Shown here in pieces: positions 51,735-61,284 of a stretch of 64,000 bases of DNA (the first letter of the stretch is position 1; each line of letters starts with the position of its first letter). Made by a program: the position numbers and the translations under genes. Source of the stretch: Alphaproteobacteria bacterium AO1-B (lineage in GTDB: Bacteria; Pseudomonadota; Alphaproteobacteria; Rhizobiales; Stappiaceae); the NCBI GenBank assembly GCA_001890945.1, contig MLAX01000004.1, positions 62,001-126,000 on the forward strand, given 5' to 3'. The notes beneath the pieces are model-generated. The model was not told the DNA's origin. It ran no database searches and saw only the letters and a program-made list of their open reading frames with translations.

Positions 51735-52115
51735 TCAGCTGCCAGCCTGGATCAGTGAGCTCACATCAATGATTGTTCCTGATGGATCGCTCAAGATCAT
51801 CCGGCGTTGTCCATATTGCATGTCGCGCGGCGCTTCGATGATGTTGGCACCCAACTCCAATGCTCTGTTGTGAACCGCATCACAATCATCAACAACAAAC
51901 GTCAAGATGATGCCTGCGGGTTGATGCCGAGCGGCCTCCGGCACAATCTCATGGCTTGTGAGAATTATACCGAGCTCCAAGCCCGTTTGATCAGGGGCCT
52001 CCAGGTTTACAAACCAGTCAGAAGAGAACTTCGCCGTGTAACCAAAGAGCTTCTGATAAAAGGCCGCGGTGACCGCGACCTCTTCTGTCAGGATATTGGT
52101 AAAAGCGCGTTGCAT
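51735..52115 (-). CDS. VOC family protein
   Basis: A 126-residue vicinal oxygen chelate fold (glyoxalase/bleomycin-resistance type). It shows the beta-alpha-beta-beta-beta pattern: EEVAVTAAFYQKLFGYTAKF then ELGIIL, and GQRRMILSDPSGTIIDVSSLI. The usual metal ligands (His, Glu) are not complete in the N-terminal strand, so activity is uncertain. GGGAGATCGAC precedes the ATG. It lies between fba and pgk. Substrate unknown. Confidence 0.8.
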   Translation of the reverse strand: MQRAFTNILTEEVAVTAAFYQKLFGYTAKFSSDWFVNLEAPDQTGLELGIILTSHEIVPEAARHQPAGIILTFVVDDCDAVHNRALELGANIIEAPRDMQYGQRRMILSDPSGTIIDVSSLIQAGS

Positions 52116-52139
52116 GTCGATCTCCCGAAGCGCGGTTGA

Positions 52140-53333
52140 TCAGCTCTCCAAAGCCTTGACGCCCGGCAGTTCCTTGCCTTCAAGCCACTCAAGGAATGCA
52201 CCGCCTGCGGTCGATACATAAGAGAAATCGCTTGCAGCTTCTGCATGATTGAGGGCTGCCACCGTATCACCGCCACCGGCAACAGAATTCAGTTTGCCGG
52301 ATTTGGTGTTCTCGGCAGCGTGTTTGGCAGCCGCCACAGTCGCAAAATCAAACGGGGTGATTTCAAAAGCGCCGAGGGGGCCATTCCATACGAGGGTCTT
52401 GGCAGCGTCGATTTTCGACTTCACCATCTGAACGGACGCCGGGCCAATATCCAGGATCATGCCATCCGCTGGTATAGCGTCCACCGACACGGTTTCGTTG
52501 TCCGCGCCTGCCTTGAACTCCTTGGCGACAACGGCATCGACTGGCAGCACGATTTCGCAGCCAGCGGTCTCTGCAGCAGCCATAATCTTCTTTGCCGTGT
52601 CCGCGAGGTCATGTTCGCACAGCGACTTGCCGACATTGACGCCTTTGGCGGCCAGAAAAGTGTTGGCCATGCCGCCGCCAATCACCAGCATGTCCACTTT
52701 GGCAACAAGGTTCTCCAGAAGGTCGATTTTGGACGACACCTTGGCGCCGCCTACAACAGCCAGAACCGGGCGAACCGGTTCACCAAGCGCGGAGCCGAGT
52801 GCTTCTAGCTCTGCCTGCATCGTGCGGCCTGCATATGCCGGAAGCAGATGCGCGATGCCTTCCGTCGAACCATGCGCCCGGTGAGCGGCGGAAAACGCAT
52901 CATTCACATAGATGTCGCCATTGGCGGCGAGCTCTTTTGCAAACTCCGGATCGTTCTTTTCTTCGCCTTTGTGGAAACGCGTGTTTTCCATCAGAAGAAC
53001 CTGACCGTTTTGCATAACCGCAACCGCGCCGGCCGCCGAGGGGCCGATGCAGTCTTCCGCGAAGCCAACGGTCTTGCCAAGCAAGTCAGAAACGGCTCGT
53101 GTCACCGCCGCAAGGGACATTTCCTTGACCTTTTCACCCTTCGGGCGGCCAAAATGCGCAAGGAGAATGACCTTGGCGTCCTTTTCGGAGAGTTCTTTGA
53201 TTGTCGGCAGAACCCGTTCGATACGGGTTGTGTCGGTGACTTTGTAATTGTCCATCGGAACATTGAGGTCAACGCGAACAAGAACGCGTTTGCCTGCAAG
53301 ATCGGTGATGTCGTCGAGTGTTTTGAAAGTCAT
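52140..53333 (-). CDS. pgk: phosphoglycerate kinase
   Basis: A 397-residue phosphoglycerate kinase, making ATP from 1,3-bisphosphoglycerate. The N-terminal substrate site is [29 protein letters not shown] and NTRFHKGEE follow, and the C-terminal ATP site includes [12 protein letters not shown] and [12 protein letters not shown] chose the ATG at 53333, because the family begins with this MTFKTLDDI segment and an AGGTGG lies upstream; a GTG three codons earlier is less likely. LysE lies just upstream (17 bases). Confidence 0.96.
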   Translation of the reverse strand: MTFKTLDDITDLAGKRVLVRVDLNVPMDNYKVTDTTRIERVLPTIKELSEKDAKVILLAHFGRPKGEKVKEMSLAAVTRAVSDLLGKTVGFAEDCIGPSAAGAVAVMQNGQVLLMENTRFHKGEEKNDPEFAKELAANGDIYVNDAFSAAHRAHGSTEGIAHLLPAYAGRTMQAELEALGSALGEPVRPVLAVVGGAKVSSKIDLLENLVAKVDMLVIGGGMANTFLAAKGVNVGKSLCEHDLADTAKKIMAAAETAGCEIVLPVDAVVAKEFKAGADNETVSVDAIPADGMILDIGPASVQMVKSKIDAAKTLVWNGPLGAFEITPFDFATVAAAKHAAENTKSGKLNSVAGGGDTVAALNHAEAASDFSYVSTAGGAFLEWLEGKELPGVKALES

Positions 53334-53349
53334 GAGATCCACCTAGTTG

Positions 53350-53973
53350 TCAGGGGCGGGTTGAACTGGTCGTAACAGCGATACCGATCCCGAAAAGGGT
53401 CAAGAGAACGCCGAAGGACCGTTCCATCCAGAGTTTTGCGCGGATGAATTGCTGGCGCACTGGCGGCAGCGTGAAGAAGAAAGTGACGAGCACGAACCAG
53501 AGGAACACGCCGCTTGCCATGATCACGCCGTAGCTGACTTTGGTCCAAAGCGCTGTTTCCGGGGAGGTGACTTGCAGAAAGACGCTGAGAGCAAACATTG
53601 TCGCCTTGGGATTGGTCACGTTGGTCAAGAAACCCCAGCGCAGAGCCTTGAGCGGCGGCATACCGGCGAGCGCGCTGTTTGCCGGCATTTCCCTTGAAGC
53701 TGTCCGGTACATGGTGACACCTAGAAACACCAGATAAGCTGCGCCTATGAGCTTGAGTGCATTAAAGAGAAAAATGGACTGCGAGACGATGAGGCCAATT
53801 CCGGCGAGGGCGTAGGTAACGTGAACGCCTAAGGCGAGGGCGATGCCAAGTGCGGTCATAATACCGGCCAAACGACCTCCGATGAGCGCGTTGCGAAGAA
53901 CAACGGCGAAGTCGGGGCCGGGAACAATGGCAACAACAATCGTCAGTGAAATTACAGTGAAAAGCTCGAGCAA
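53350..53973 (-). CDS. LysE family amino acid exporter
   Basis: A 207-residue protein with six predicted membrane helices. The family motif is VPGPDFAVVLRNALIGGRLAG (about 17-37), followed by GIALALGVHVTY and the later FLTNVTNPKATMFAL. LysE/RhtB exporters expel amino acids such as lysine, threonine or homoserine. The start is a TTG at 53973, with GGGGGCACG upstream; no in-frame ATG would keep helix 1. It lies between pgk and gap. Substrate unknown. Confidence 0.85.
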   Translation of the reverse strand: MLELFTVISLTIVVAIVPGPDFAVVLRNALIGGRLAGIMTALGIALALGVHVTYALAGIGLIVSQSIFLFNALKLIGAAYLVFLGVTMYRTASREMPANSALAGMPPLKALRWGFLTNVTNPKATMFALSVFLQVTSPETALWTKVSYGVIMASGVFLWFVLVTFFFTLPPVRQQFIRAKLWMERSFGVLLTLFGIGIAVTTSSTRP

Positions 53974-54004
53974 GCGTGCCCCCAGGTTGGATGTTTAAGC
54001 AAAC

Positions 54005-54034
54005 AAAAAGCGGATGCAGGAGACCTGCATCCGC
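54005..54034 (-). terminator. intrinsic terminator of gap
   Basis: On the minus strand GCGGATGCAGG pairs perfectly with CCTGCATCCGC around a three-base loop, followed by TTTTTGTTT (plus-strand A from 54005). It lies 41 bases past the gap stop. Confidence 0.93.
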
Positions 54035-54074
54035 CTATATGTCATAGCAGATGGCTGTCCATCCAGACCATGTT

Positions 54075-55085
54075 TTAAATCAGTTTTGCCATGGCGATGG
54101 CCGTGTCCGCCATCCGGTTGGAGAAGCCCCACTCGTTGTCATACCAGGACAGCACCGACACCATTGTCCCGTCCATGACCTTGGTCTGATCCATATGGAA
54201 GATCGACGAGTGCGGGTCGTGGTTGAAGTCGATGGAGACGTTCTTGTCTTCAGTGTAGCCGAGCACGCCTGTGAGGGCTCCGCCCGCTGCCGCTTTGACT
54301 GCAGCATTGATCTCTTCAACAGTGGTGTCGCGTTTGGCGATGAACTTGAGGTCAACCACAGAAACATTTGGGGTTGGAACGCGCATTGCGAAGCCGTCCA
54401 GCTTACCGTTCAGTTCTGGCAAGACGAGACCGACAGCTTTCGCTGCACCGGTTGATGTCGGGATCATGGACATGGCTGCAGCGCGGGCGCGGTAAAGATC
54501 CTTGTGCATCGTATCCAATGTCGGCTGGTCACCGGTGTAGGAGTGAATGGTCGTCATCATGCCTTTTTCGATGCCGACGGTATCGTGCAGGACCTTGGCG
54601 ACCGGTGCCAGACAGTTAGTGGTGCAGGATGCATTGGAAACGACAAGGTCTTCAGCCGCCAGCGTGTCGTGGTTGACGCCGTAAACAATTGTCTTGTCGG
54701 CGCCAGACGCCGGTGCAGATACGAGGACGCGCTTTGCGCCAGCATCGAGGTGTGCGGCAGCCTTGTCCTTCGAATTGAAAATGCCTGTGCATTCCATGGC
54801 GATGTCGACACCCAGTTCTCCCCAGGGAAGATCTTTCGGGTCGCGGATCGCGGTGACCATGATCGGTTTGCCGCCGTCGATGGAAATCGTGTCCCCGTCA
54901 ACTGAGACCGTTGCCGGAAATTTGCCGTGGACGGAATCGTAGCGCAGCAGGTGAGCGTTGGTCTCGACCGGGCCGAGATCGTTGATGCCGACGACCTCAA
55001 TATCTGTGCGGCCAGATTCGACAATGGCGCGCAGAACGTTGCGGCCGATACGGCCAAAGCCGTTGATTGCTACCTTGGTTACCAT
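54075..55085 (-). CDS. gap: glyceraldehyde-3-phosphate dehydrogenase, type I
   Basis: A 336-residue GAPDH. The NAD-binding start is [17 protein letters not shown], the catalytic cysteine lies in [12 protein letters not shown], and the phosphate-binding/His region is [20 protein letters not shown]. The S-loop end is [12 protein letters not shown]. It oxidises glyceraldehyde 3-phosphate with NAD and Pi. I chose the ATG at 55085, because the family begins here and GGGAG lies 10 bases upstream. It follows tkt, whose terminator lies between, so it has its own promoter. Confidence 0.96.
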   Translation of the reverse strand: MVTKVAINGFGRIGRNVLRAIVESGRTDIEVVGINDLGPVETNAHLLRYDSVHGKFPATVSVDGDTISIDGGKPIMVTAIRDPKDLPWGELGVDIAMECTGIFNSKDKAAAHLDAGAKRVLVSAPASGADKTIVYGVNHDTLAAEDLVVSNASCTTNCLAPVAKVLHDTVGIEKGMMTTIHSYTGDQPTLDTMHKDLYRARAAAMSMIPTSTGAAKAVGLVLPELNGKLDGFAMRVPTPNVSVVDLKFIAKRDTTVEEINAAVKAAAGGALTGVLGYTEDKNVSIDFNHDPHSSIFHMDQTKVMDGTMVSVLSWYDNEWGFSNRMADTAIAMAKLI

Positions 55086-55173
55086 AGTTTTCTCCCGCAT
55101 TTGGGGCCAGCTTAGGCCCTGCGCCTATCCAAAGGCTACTATATCTAATCGATTTAAAGGCAAAATAAACGCC

Positions 55174-55214
55174 AAAAAAATCCCGGCAGGCTGCGGATAC
55201 GCTGCGCTGCCGGG
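55174..55214 (-). terminator. intrinsic terminator of tkt
   Basis: On the minus strand CCCGGCAG pairs with CTGCCGGG over a 17-base loop, followed by ATTTTTTT (plus-strand A 55174-55180). It lies 11 bases past the tkt stop. Confidence 0.82.
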
Positions 55215-55224
55215 AAACGTTACA

Positions 55225-57213
55225 TCAAACGTTGAGCTTTTCCTTGGCCGCAGCCACGACAGCATCCTTCGTGATGCCGAAGTGCTCGTACAGTTCCTTG
55301 TAAGGCGCACTGGCACCAAATCCGGTCATGCCAATGAACAGACCGTCATTGCCGATAAACCGGTCCCATCCCATGCGGATGCCGGCTTCGACGGCGATCT
55401 TGACCGGGCTGGAGCCGATGACGGCCTCTTTGTAGTCTGCAGACTGTGCTTCGAAGAGTTCGAAGCTCGGCACGGAAACAACGCGAGCGGCAACACCTGA
55501 GTCCGTCAGTTCCTTATGCGCGTCAACGGCGATCTCCACCTCAGAACCTGAGGCAAAGATTGTAACGGCTGCGTCGTCTTCGCTTTCGATCAGAACATAC
55601 GCGCCATTTGCGCTCAGGTTCTTCTCTTCAAAAGTCTTGCGCTGGGACGGCAGGTTTTGGCGTGTCAGGGCAAGAACGGACGGTCCATCCTTGTTCTCCA
55701 GCGACAATTGCCAGCATTCCAGTGTCTCGGTGATATCAGCCGGACGGAAGAACGTCAGGTTCGGGATCGCCCGAAGCGCTGCGAAGTGTTCAACCGGCTG
55801 GTGGGTCGGGCCGTCTTCCCCCAGACCGATGGAATCGTGCGTCATGACATGAATGACGCGCTGGTTCATCAGGGCTGCGAGGCGGATTGATGGACGGCAG
55901 TAGTCGGAGAAAATCAGGAACCCGCCGGAATAGGGGATCAGGCCGCCATGCAGGGCCATGCCGTTCATCGCGGCTGCCATGCCGTGTTCGCGAATGCCGT
56001 AGTGGATGTAGCGGCCTGAGAAGTCATCCGGGGTAACCGGATTGGTCTGCGCCGTTTTGGTGTTGTTGGACCCGGTCAGATCGGCAGAACCACCGATTGT
56101 TTCAGGGATAACGCCGTTGATGACACCAAGGACAGCCTCGGATGCTTTGCGCGTTGCCATGGTCGGCTGTTCTTCGGCAAGCTTCTTCTTGTAGTCGAGG
56201 ACAGCCTGCTCAAATCCTGCCGGAAGATCACCACGGTTGCGGCGTTCAAATTCGGCTCGGGTTTCGGTGTCCGCATCGTTGAAGCGTTTCTGCCAATCCT
56301 TGTGAGCGTGGGCCGAACGAAGGCCGGCAATGCGCCAGGCGTCCAGAATTTCGCTTGGAACCTCAAATGGCTCATGCGGCCAGTTCAGTGTCTCGCGGGT
56401 ACCCGCGATTTCCTCAGCGCCGAGGGGAGCGCCGTGCACCTTGGCCGTACCGGCTTTTGTCGGGGCGCCGAAGCCGATGGTTGTCTTCGCTGCGATCAGT
56501 GTTGGTTTGTCGCTGGCCTGTGCCTGCCGGATTGCAGCCGCGATGCCATCAGGGTCGTGCCCGTCGACATTCAGCGTGTTCCATCCAGAAGCAGCAAAAC
56601 GGGCAACCTGATCCGTGGAATCCGTGATGCTAACAGCGCCGTCGATCGAGATGCCGTTGTCATCCCAGATTACGATCAGTTTGTTCAGTTTCAGGTGACC
56701 TGCGAGCGACAGGGCCTCCTGACTGATGCCTTCCATCAAGCAACCGTCGCCGGCCAGAACGTAGGTATAGTGATTGACGAGATCCTTGCCGAAACGCTCT
56801 TCTTGCAAGCGCTCCGCGATCGCCATACCGACGGCATTGCCGAGCCCCTGACCCAGCGGGCCTGTGGTCGTTTCGATACCCGCACCATGACCAAATTCCG
56901 GGTGACCGGCGGTCTTTGCGCCGAGTTGACGGAAGTTTTTCAATTCTTCGAGCGGGAAGTCTTCATAGCCGAGCAGATACAGCAGGCTGTAAAGCAGCAT
57001 GGATCCGTGACCCGCTGACAGAACAAACCGGTCGCGGTCAGCCCAGTTCGGCGCGGTCGGGTCAAACTTCAGAAATTCTGTAAAAAGGACAGTGGCGATA
57101 TCGGCCGCGCCCATTGGCAATCCGGGGTGTCCGGATTTGGCCTGTTCCACGGCATCAATGGCAAGAAAGCGGATTGCATTCGCCATGCGCTGGTGTTTTT
57201 CAAGATCGCTCAT
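55225..57213 (-). CDS. tkt: transketolase
   Basis: A 662-residue thiamine-diphosphate enzyme of the pentose phosphate pathway. The cofactor motif [32 protein letters not shown] (about 155-186) is clear, as are [20 protein letters not shown] and the late [22 protein letters not shown]. The signature [12 protein letters not shown] is near residue 67. It swaps two-carbon units between sugar phosphates. In relatives it is often next to gap and pgk, as here. No calvin-cycle genes are seen in the window. Confidence 0.96.
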   Translation of the reverse strand: MSDLEKHQRMANAIRFLAIDAVEQAKSGHPGLPMGAADIATVLFTEFLKFDPTAPNWADRDRFVLSAGHGSMLLYSLLYLLGYEDFPLEELKNFRQLGAKTAGHPEFGHGAGIETTTGPLGQGLGNAVGMAIAERLQEERFGKDLVNHYTYVLAGDGCLMEGISQEALSLAGHLKLNKLIVIWDDNGISIDGAVSITDSTDQVARFAASGWNTLNVDGHDPDGIAAAIRQAQASDKPTLIAAKTTIGFGAPTKAGTAKVHGAPLGAEEIAGTRETLNWPHEPFEVPSEILDAWRIAGLRSAHAHKDWQKRFNDADTETRAEFERRNRGDLPAGFEQAVLDYKKKLAEEQPTMATRKASEAVLGVINGVIPETIGGSADLTGSNNTKTAQTNPVTPDDFSGRYIHYGIREHGMAAAMNGMALHGGLIPYSGGFLIFSDYCRPSIRLAALMNQRVIHVMTHDSIGLGEDGPTHQPVEHFAALRAIPNLTFFRPADITETLECWQLSLENKDGPSVLALTRQNLPSQRKTFEEKNLSANGAYVLIESEDDAAVTIFASGSEVEIAVDAHKELTDSGVAARVVSVPSFELFEAQSADYKEAVIGSSPVKIAVEAGIRMGWDRFIGNDGLFIGMTGFGASAPYKELYEHFGITKDAVVAAAKEKLNV

Positions 57214-57626
57214 CTGTGTCCCGTCGCTTGCGTTGGAGCCCCTGCCGCCAGCGTGGACCGTCCGGCGTGGAGTTGTAAGGTGCGTTGTTTCTTTAAAGGC
57301 AACTGTTGTCAGTTCCGATCAGGCGCCAGACAAATATCAGGAACGGTCAGCGAGTCAATAAAGCCCTGAATAGCGAAAGAGGGAATAAATTCCGCATTTG
57401 GGGGTTATCGAATTGAGGAAACTAACAATGGTGCCATTGACGGGAAGAATATGGTGCACCTAATCTCAGCTGCCGGGGCCGGATTTACCTTTTTTGATTT
57501 ATCAGGTTGCCAGGGAAAGCGCGAAACCCGCTGGTTGTTTGCGGACGCTGCTTTTTTTATGCAAAAAGCTACGCTGAGGGTAAGGCATAACACAAAGCGG
57601 CAAAAACCGCTCCAAGAGGGATTGAG
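57214..57626. other. intergenic region, 413 bp
   Basis: The divergent promoters of tkt and the DUF4164/zapA unit must lie here. Three TGGTGC copies occur near 57430-57455. An imperfect plus-strand hairpin followed by seven T (57516-57558) is weakly terminator-like. I see no reading frame or RNA gene I can defend. Confidence 0.4.
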
Positions 57627-57935
57627 GTGACGCTTTATATGGCGGAAGTCGATGTCATGGAAAAGACGAGCCTGTCCGATGCCGTAAAGCGCCTTGAATC
57701 CGCCCTCGGCCAGTTGGAGACTGCCGTCCAGCGCCGCTTGGATGCAGACCGTTCTCTCAATTCCCTTCAGGATGACCTTCAGCGTATGGGAGAAGACAGG
57801 TCTCAGTTGGCTGCCTCTTTGGACGAAAGTGAAGCGCGCGCGTCCCGGCTTGAAGAAGCCAACAAAGATGTTTCCCGCCGGTTGGTAACGGCCATGGAAA
57901 CGATCCGCAGCGTTTTGGACACCCACGGAGGCTGA
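57627..57935 (+). CDS. DUF4164 coiled-coil protein
   Basis: A 102-residue protein of the DUF4164 family, almost all coiled coil (LSDAVKRLESALGQLETAVQRRLD, then EDRSQLAASLDESEARASRLEEAN). In rhizobia it precedes zapA, so it may act with ZapA in division, but the role is unproven. The start is GTG with AGAGGG six bases upstream; an ATG four codons later is a reasonable alternative. It is followed by zapA after six bases. Confidence 0.82.
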   Translation: MTLYMAEVDVMEKTSLSDAVKRLESALGQLETAVQRRLDADRSLNSLQDDLQRMGEDRSQLAASLDESEARASRLEEANKDVSRRLVTAMETIRSVLDTHGG

Positions 57936-57941
57936 TGCGGT

Positions 57942-58319
57942 TTGGCTCAGATTAGCGTAACCATCAATGGCAAGTCCTTTCGGATGGCGTGTGATGATGG
58001 CGAAGAGCAGCGCCTCGAAGGGTTGGCTGCGCGGTTCGATGGCTGGATTGGCGAGCTCAAATTGGCCTTTGGTGAGATCGGTGATCAGCGCCTGACTGTG
58101 ATGGCCGGCATCATGGCAACCGATCAGTTGTCGGAACTGGAACGTAAAGTTACACGGCTTGAGCAGGAGTTGGCGGCAGCCAAGGATCAGCAAGTGGCTG
58201 CCCTCAACAATATGAGCCAGAATGAACAGGATCTTTCGAGAGCCGTAAACACCGCTGCGGCGCGCATCGAAAGGCTTGCCGACGGACTTACGAAGAGCCT
58301 GCGAACGGCCAATGACTGA
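57942..58319 (+). CDS. zapA: cell division protein ZapA
   Basis: A 125-residue ZapA. The N-terminal domain is AQISVTINGKSFRMACDDGEEQRLEGLAARFD, the FtsZ-binding region, followed by GDQRLTVMAGIMATDQLSELERK and a long coiled coil. ZapA bundles FtsZ filaments and stabilises the Z ring. The start is a TTG with GGAGG 11 bases upstream, and no nearby ATG gives the full N-terminal strand. It is probably cotranscribed with DUF4164 and the 6S RNA region downstream. Confidence 0.92.
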   Translation: MAQISVTINGKSFRMACDDGEEQRLEGLAARFDGWIGELKLAFGEIGDQRLTVMAGIMATDQLSELERKVTRLEQELAAAKDQQVAALNNMSQNEQDLSRAVNTAAARIERLADGLTKSLRTAND

Positions 58320-58395
58320 GCGGCCAAATCCGCCTTGTCCAAGACTTCGTTTGTGATCAACGCGGCGCCGCACTGGTAATTGCGCAGGCGTGCCT

Positions 58396-58401
58396 CTATA
58401 T
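58396..58401 (+). promoter_or_regulatory. -10 box of 6S RNA promoter
   Basis: CTATAT at 58396-58401 is the best -10 candidate about seven bases before the predicted 6S RNA 5' end. The -35 region (near 58373) is weak. Confidence 0.4.
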
Positions 58402-58407
58402 GCGGTA

Positions 58408-58563
58408 ATCGTGGCTGCCCGATTTGTCAGGACACTTATCCCCGGGGCCTTACGCATTCCTTAGGGAGCTGTCCCTGCTTTGGGCCGTGGTCCGTTGCAT
58501 ACGGCGCCCACCTACTTTGTAGGTTCTCCGGGATTGCACATCCAACGGTCGGGTGGCTACGCA
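58408..58563 (+). ncRNA. ssrS: 6S RNA
   Basis: The closing stem is CGTGGCTGCCCGA (58410-58422) with TCGGGTGGCTACG (58549-58561), mostly canonical with G-U pairs. A large central asymmetric bubble follows, as expected for the open-promoter mimic that binds RNA polymerase-sigma70. The location between zapA and the 5-formyl-THF cyclo-ligase gene is the conserved alphaproteobacterial place for ssrS. Ends are accurate to a few bases; about 155 nt is typical. It would be processed from its own transcript and accumulate in slow growth. Confidence 0.8.
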
Positions 58564-58618
58564 GCTTGAGCATGTCTCGTTCAAGCCGGGCCGGTCAAAA
58601 CAGATGATGTGAGCGCCC

Positions 58619-59197
58619 ATGACTTCAAATCTTTCACTCGCAGACGAAAAACATCAGCTCCGCAAGGAAGCTTTGGCGCGCCGCAAGGCTATGGCCGAGG
58701 TCGTGCGGATCGAGAAAAGCTTGGCGCTTGCCGATCACGTTTCTGATCTCCCGATCCCGGAGGGGGCAATTGTCGCAGGCTTTTGGCCGATCCGGGACGA
58801 GATTGATCCGCGTCCGCTGCTAGACCGTCTTCGTCAAAACGGCCATACCTTGTGTTTGCCGGTTGTCGCAGACCCTCATTTGATTTTCAGGAAGCTGGAC
58901 CGGGGCTGTGCAATGGAAGATGCCGGTTTTGGCACGATGGCACCTGGACCAGAAGCACAGGAGCTGCGGCCGGATGTTCTGTTGATGCCGCTTGCGGGGT
59001 TCGACCGGCAGGGCAATCGGATCGGGTACGGCAAAGGCCATTATGACACCGCGATTTCTGCTCTTGAGAAATCAGGGCCGCTTCTTTGCATTGGCCTTGC
59101 GTTTGCCTTGCAGGAGGTCGAGCTTGTCCCGGCAGAAGAGCACGACAAACCCCTCGCTGGGATATTAACGGAAGACGGCTACCAATCGTTCTGCTAA
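58619..59197 (+). CDS. 5-formyltetrahydrofolate cyclo-ligase
   Basis: A 192-residue enzyme (MTHFS/YgfA type). The ATP-binding segment includes KEALARRKAM near residue 20, and the substrate end is the conserved LAGFDRQGNRIGYGKGHYD (about 124-142). It converts 5-formyl-THF and ATP to 5,10-methenyl-THF, recycling folate. Its place downstream of 6S RNA is the usual bacterial arrangement, in which the 6S transcript can read through. Length is typical. Confidence 0.93.
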   Translation: MTSNLSLADEKHQLRKEALARRKAMAEVVRIEKSLALADHVSDLPIPEGAIVAGFWPIRDEIDPRPLLDRLRQNGHTLCLPVVADPHLIFRKLDRGCAMEDAGFGTMAPGPEAQELRPDVLLMPLAGFDRQGNRIGYGKGHYDTAISALEKSGPLLCIGLAFALQEVELVPAEEHDKPLAGILTEDGYQSFC

Positions 59198-59237
59198 TGG
59201 ATGGCCGTTTGGCAAAGTCGGCGTGCTGTGAGGTTTG

Positions 59238-60065
59238 ATGCGTATTCTTTTTCTGGGGGATTTGGTGGGCCGTGTCGGCCGAACGGCAGTCATTGAACAA
59301 CTGCCGGACCTAGTAGAAGAACAGCAGCTCGATTTTGTCATCGTCAACGGCGAAAACTCCGCATCCGGTTTCGGCATAACCGAAGCGATCCTCCAAGACG
59401 TGTTGGATGCTGGTGCAGATGTGGTGACCACCGGCAACCATGTGTGGGACCAGCGGGATACACTTGTCTACATCGAACGTCAGGACCGTTTGCTGCGGCC
59501 GGTCAACTATCCGGCCGGGACGCCCGGCCGGGGCGCGCATCTTTTTACAGCGCGCAATGGCGCCCAGGTCATGGTCGCGAACGTCATGGGACGTGTCTAT
59601 ATGGATGCACTCGATGATCCGTTTGCGGCAATAGACAAAGTCGTCTGCGACTGTCCGCTTGGGGATGTTGCTGATGCGATTATTATTGATGTTCATGCGG
59701 AAGCCACCAGCGAGAAACAGGCGATGGGCCATTTCCTGGACGGCCGGGTTAGCCTGGTGGTTGGCACGCATACGCATGTTCCGACGGCAGATCATCAGAT
59801 TTTGGAAAACGGCACGGCCTACATGTCGGATGCCGGCATGTGCGGTGCATATGACAGCGTGCTGGGCATGGATAAGGAAGAGCCGGTCAATCGCTTTCAG
59901 CGCAAGATCCCAGGTTCCAGATTTACGCCGGCGACAGGTGCCGCGACCATTTGTGGTGTAGCGATCGAAACAGATGATCGGACCGGACTGGCCCAAGCGA
60001 TTGCGCCGGTCAGAATTGGCGGGCGTCTTGAGCCGGTCCTGCCGCCATTCTGGGCCGCAAGCTAG
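59238..60065 (+). CDS. YmdB-like metallophosphoesterase
   Basis: A 275-residue calcineurin-like phosphoesterase of the YmdB/TIGR00282 family. Metal ligands are MRILFLGDLVG (Asp), VNGENSASGFG (Asn, Glu), TTGNHVWDQRD and the late VVGTHTHVPTADHQIL (His). Bacillus YmdB cleaves cyclic nucleotides, but the physiological substrate is unknown in this group. The ATG at 59238 has GTGAGG six bases upstream. It lies between the cyclo-ligase and yebC, probably as one unit. Confidence 0.88.
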   Translation: MRILFLGDLVGRVGRTAVIEQLPDLVEEQQLDFVIVNGENSASGFGITEAILQDVLDAGADVVTTGNHVWDQRDTLVYIERQDRLLRPVNYPAGTPGRGAHLFTARNGAQVMVANVMGRVYMDALDDPFAAIDKVVCDCPLGDVADAIIIDVHAEATSEKQAMGHFLDGRVSLVVGTHTHVPTADHQILENGTAYMSDAGMCGAYDSVLGMDKEEPVNRFQRKIPGSRFTPATGAATICGVAIETDDRTGLAQAIAPVRIGGRLEPVLPPFWAAS

Positions 60066-60161
60066 TTCCGAATTTTCAGGAACTGGATTTTCCGCGTCAA
60101 CTTGCATATAAGCGGCGCAGTTTTCGTTAAAAGCAAATCCGACTGAGAGCCGAGAAGAGCC

Positions 60162-60908
60162 ATGGCAGGCCATTCAAAATTCAAGAACATCATGCACCGC
60201 AAGGGGCGTCAGGACGCCGTTCGTTCCAAGATGTTCTCCAAACTGTCCAAGGAAATTACTGTCGCAGCGAAGATGGGCGACCCGGATCCGGACTCCAACC
60301 CGCGCTTGCGCCTGGCGGTGAACAACGCCAAAGCTCAGTCCATGCCGAAAGACAACATTCAGCGCGCAATTAACAAGTCGCAAGCTGGTGATGCTGAAAG
60401 TTATGACGAAATCCGCTATGAAGGTTACGGTCCGGCTGGCGTTGCTGTTGTCGTTGAAGCCCTGACAGATAACCGCAATCGGTCGGCGTCCAATATTCGA
60501 TCCTACTTCACCAAGTGTGGCGGGTCTCTTGGCGAAACCGGTTCTGTGTCTTTCATGTTCGACCGTGTTGGCGAGATCATCTACAAGCCGGAAGCTGGCG
60601 AGGCGGATGCTGTTCTTGAAGCGGCCATCGAAGCTGGTGCCGAAGACGTTCAATCCGATGAAAACGGACACACGATCTACACGGCATTTGAAGATCTCAA
60701 CGATGTCGCAAAGGCATTGGAAGAGGCGCTTGGCGAAGCAGACTCCACAAAAATCATCTGGAAGCCGCAGAACCTAACACCAGTTGATGCTGACAAGGCC
60801 CAAACGCTGATGAAACTGATCGACATGCTGGAAGACGATGACGACGTCCAGAACGTCTACACCAACTTTGATGTCGATGAAGAAACCATGGCAGAACTGG
60901 CCTCTTAA
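60162..60908 (+). CDS. yebC: YebC/PmpR family DNA-binding or translation regulator
   Basis: A 248-residue YebC-family protein. The N-terminal block [20 protein letters not shown] is diagnostic, followed by [43 protein letters not shown] and the acidic C-terminus. YebC proteins were first seen as transcription factors; recent work shows they help ribosomes at difficult motifs. The gene lies upstream of ruvC, a conserved neighbour in bacteria, though here two other genes intervene. A strong terminator follows. Confidence 0.95.
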   Translation: MAGHSKFKNIMHRKGRQDAVRSKMFSKLSKEITVAAKMGDPDPDSNPRLRLAVNNAKAQSMPKDNIQRAINKSQAGDAESYDEIRYEGYGPAGVAVVVEALTDNRNRSASNIRSYFTKCGGSLGETGSVSFMFDRVGEIIYKPEAGEADAVLEAAIEAGAEDVQSDENGHTIYTAFEDLNDVAKALEEALGEADSTKIIWKPQNLTPVDADKAQTLMKLIDMLEDDDDVQNVYTNFDVDEETMAELAS

Positions 60909-60931
60909 GGTCTTTGAAACACCGATTGTCA

Positions 60932-60956
60932 AACCCCGGATTTTCCGGGGTTTTTC
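60932..60956 (+). terminator. intrinsic terminator of yebC
   Basis: CCCCGGA (60934-60940) pairs with TCCGGGG (60944-60950) around a TTT loop and is followed by TTTTTCTTTTT. Confidence 0.9.
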
Positions 60957-60987
60957 TTTTTGATCATTGAATCCAAGGCTCAGCGAT

Positions 60988-61284
60988 ATGTTCCAGATTT
61001 TCGAACTCACCCAAGCGGATCCGAAGTCTCTCCTTCAGCGCGCCTTGAAATTGTCGGAGGAGACCGGCGAGTTGGCCGAGGCCGTGCTTTCAGTCACCGA
61101 TGCGCCCGGAAGTGCCTACAAAGTGCACACCCTTCACGATGTGCGCGAGGAAGCGGCCGATGCGGCATTGGTTGCCTTAAGTGTTTTGGCTCAAACGTGC
61201 AAAACTTCGGAAGAGTTTTCGGCAGAACTAGACCGTTTGATGCGAGAAAAGTCTGCCAAGTGGCAGGCGAAACTAACGGAGTAG
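60988..61284 (+). CDS. MazG-like nucleotide pyrophosphohydrolase
   Basis: A 98-residue helical protein of the MazG-like group. The metal motif is EETGELAEAVLS (about 22-33), then REEAADAALVALSVL near residue 53, which together give the Glu/Asp pattern of NTP pyrophosphohydrolases. It may clean the nucleotide pool, but specificity is unknown. The ATG at 60988 has AAGG about ten bases upstream; a TTG seven codons earlier is unlikely. It overlaps the converging TauE gene by 12 bases. Confidence 0.75.
   Translation: MFQIFELTQADPKSLLQRALKLSEETGELAEAVLSVTDAPGSAYKVHTLHDVREEAADAALVALSVLAQTCKTSEEFSAELDRLMREKSAKWQAKLTE

Noticed and set aside
57516-57558. plus-strand hairpin with seven T upstream of DUF4164
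   Set aside because: The stem is irregular and no promoter or conserved motif supports a transcript here.
57405-58457. 350-codon frame opposite DUF4164, zapA and 6S RNA
   Set aside because: It spans three well-supported plus-strand features and has no ribosome site or family match.
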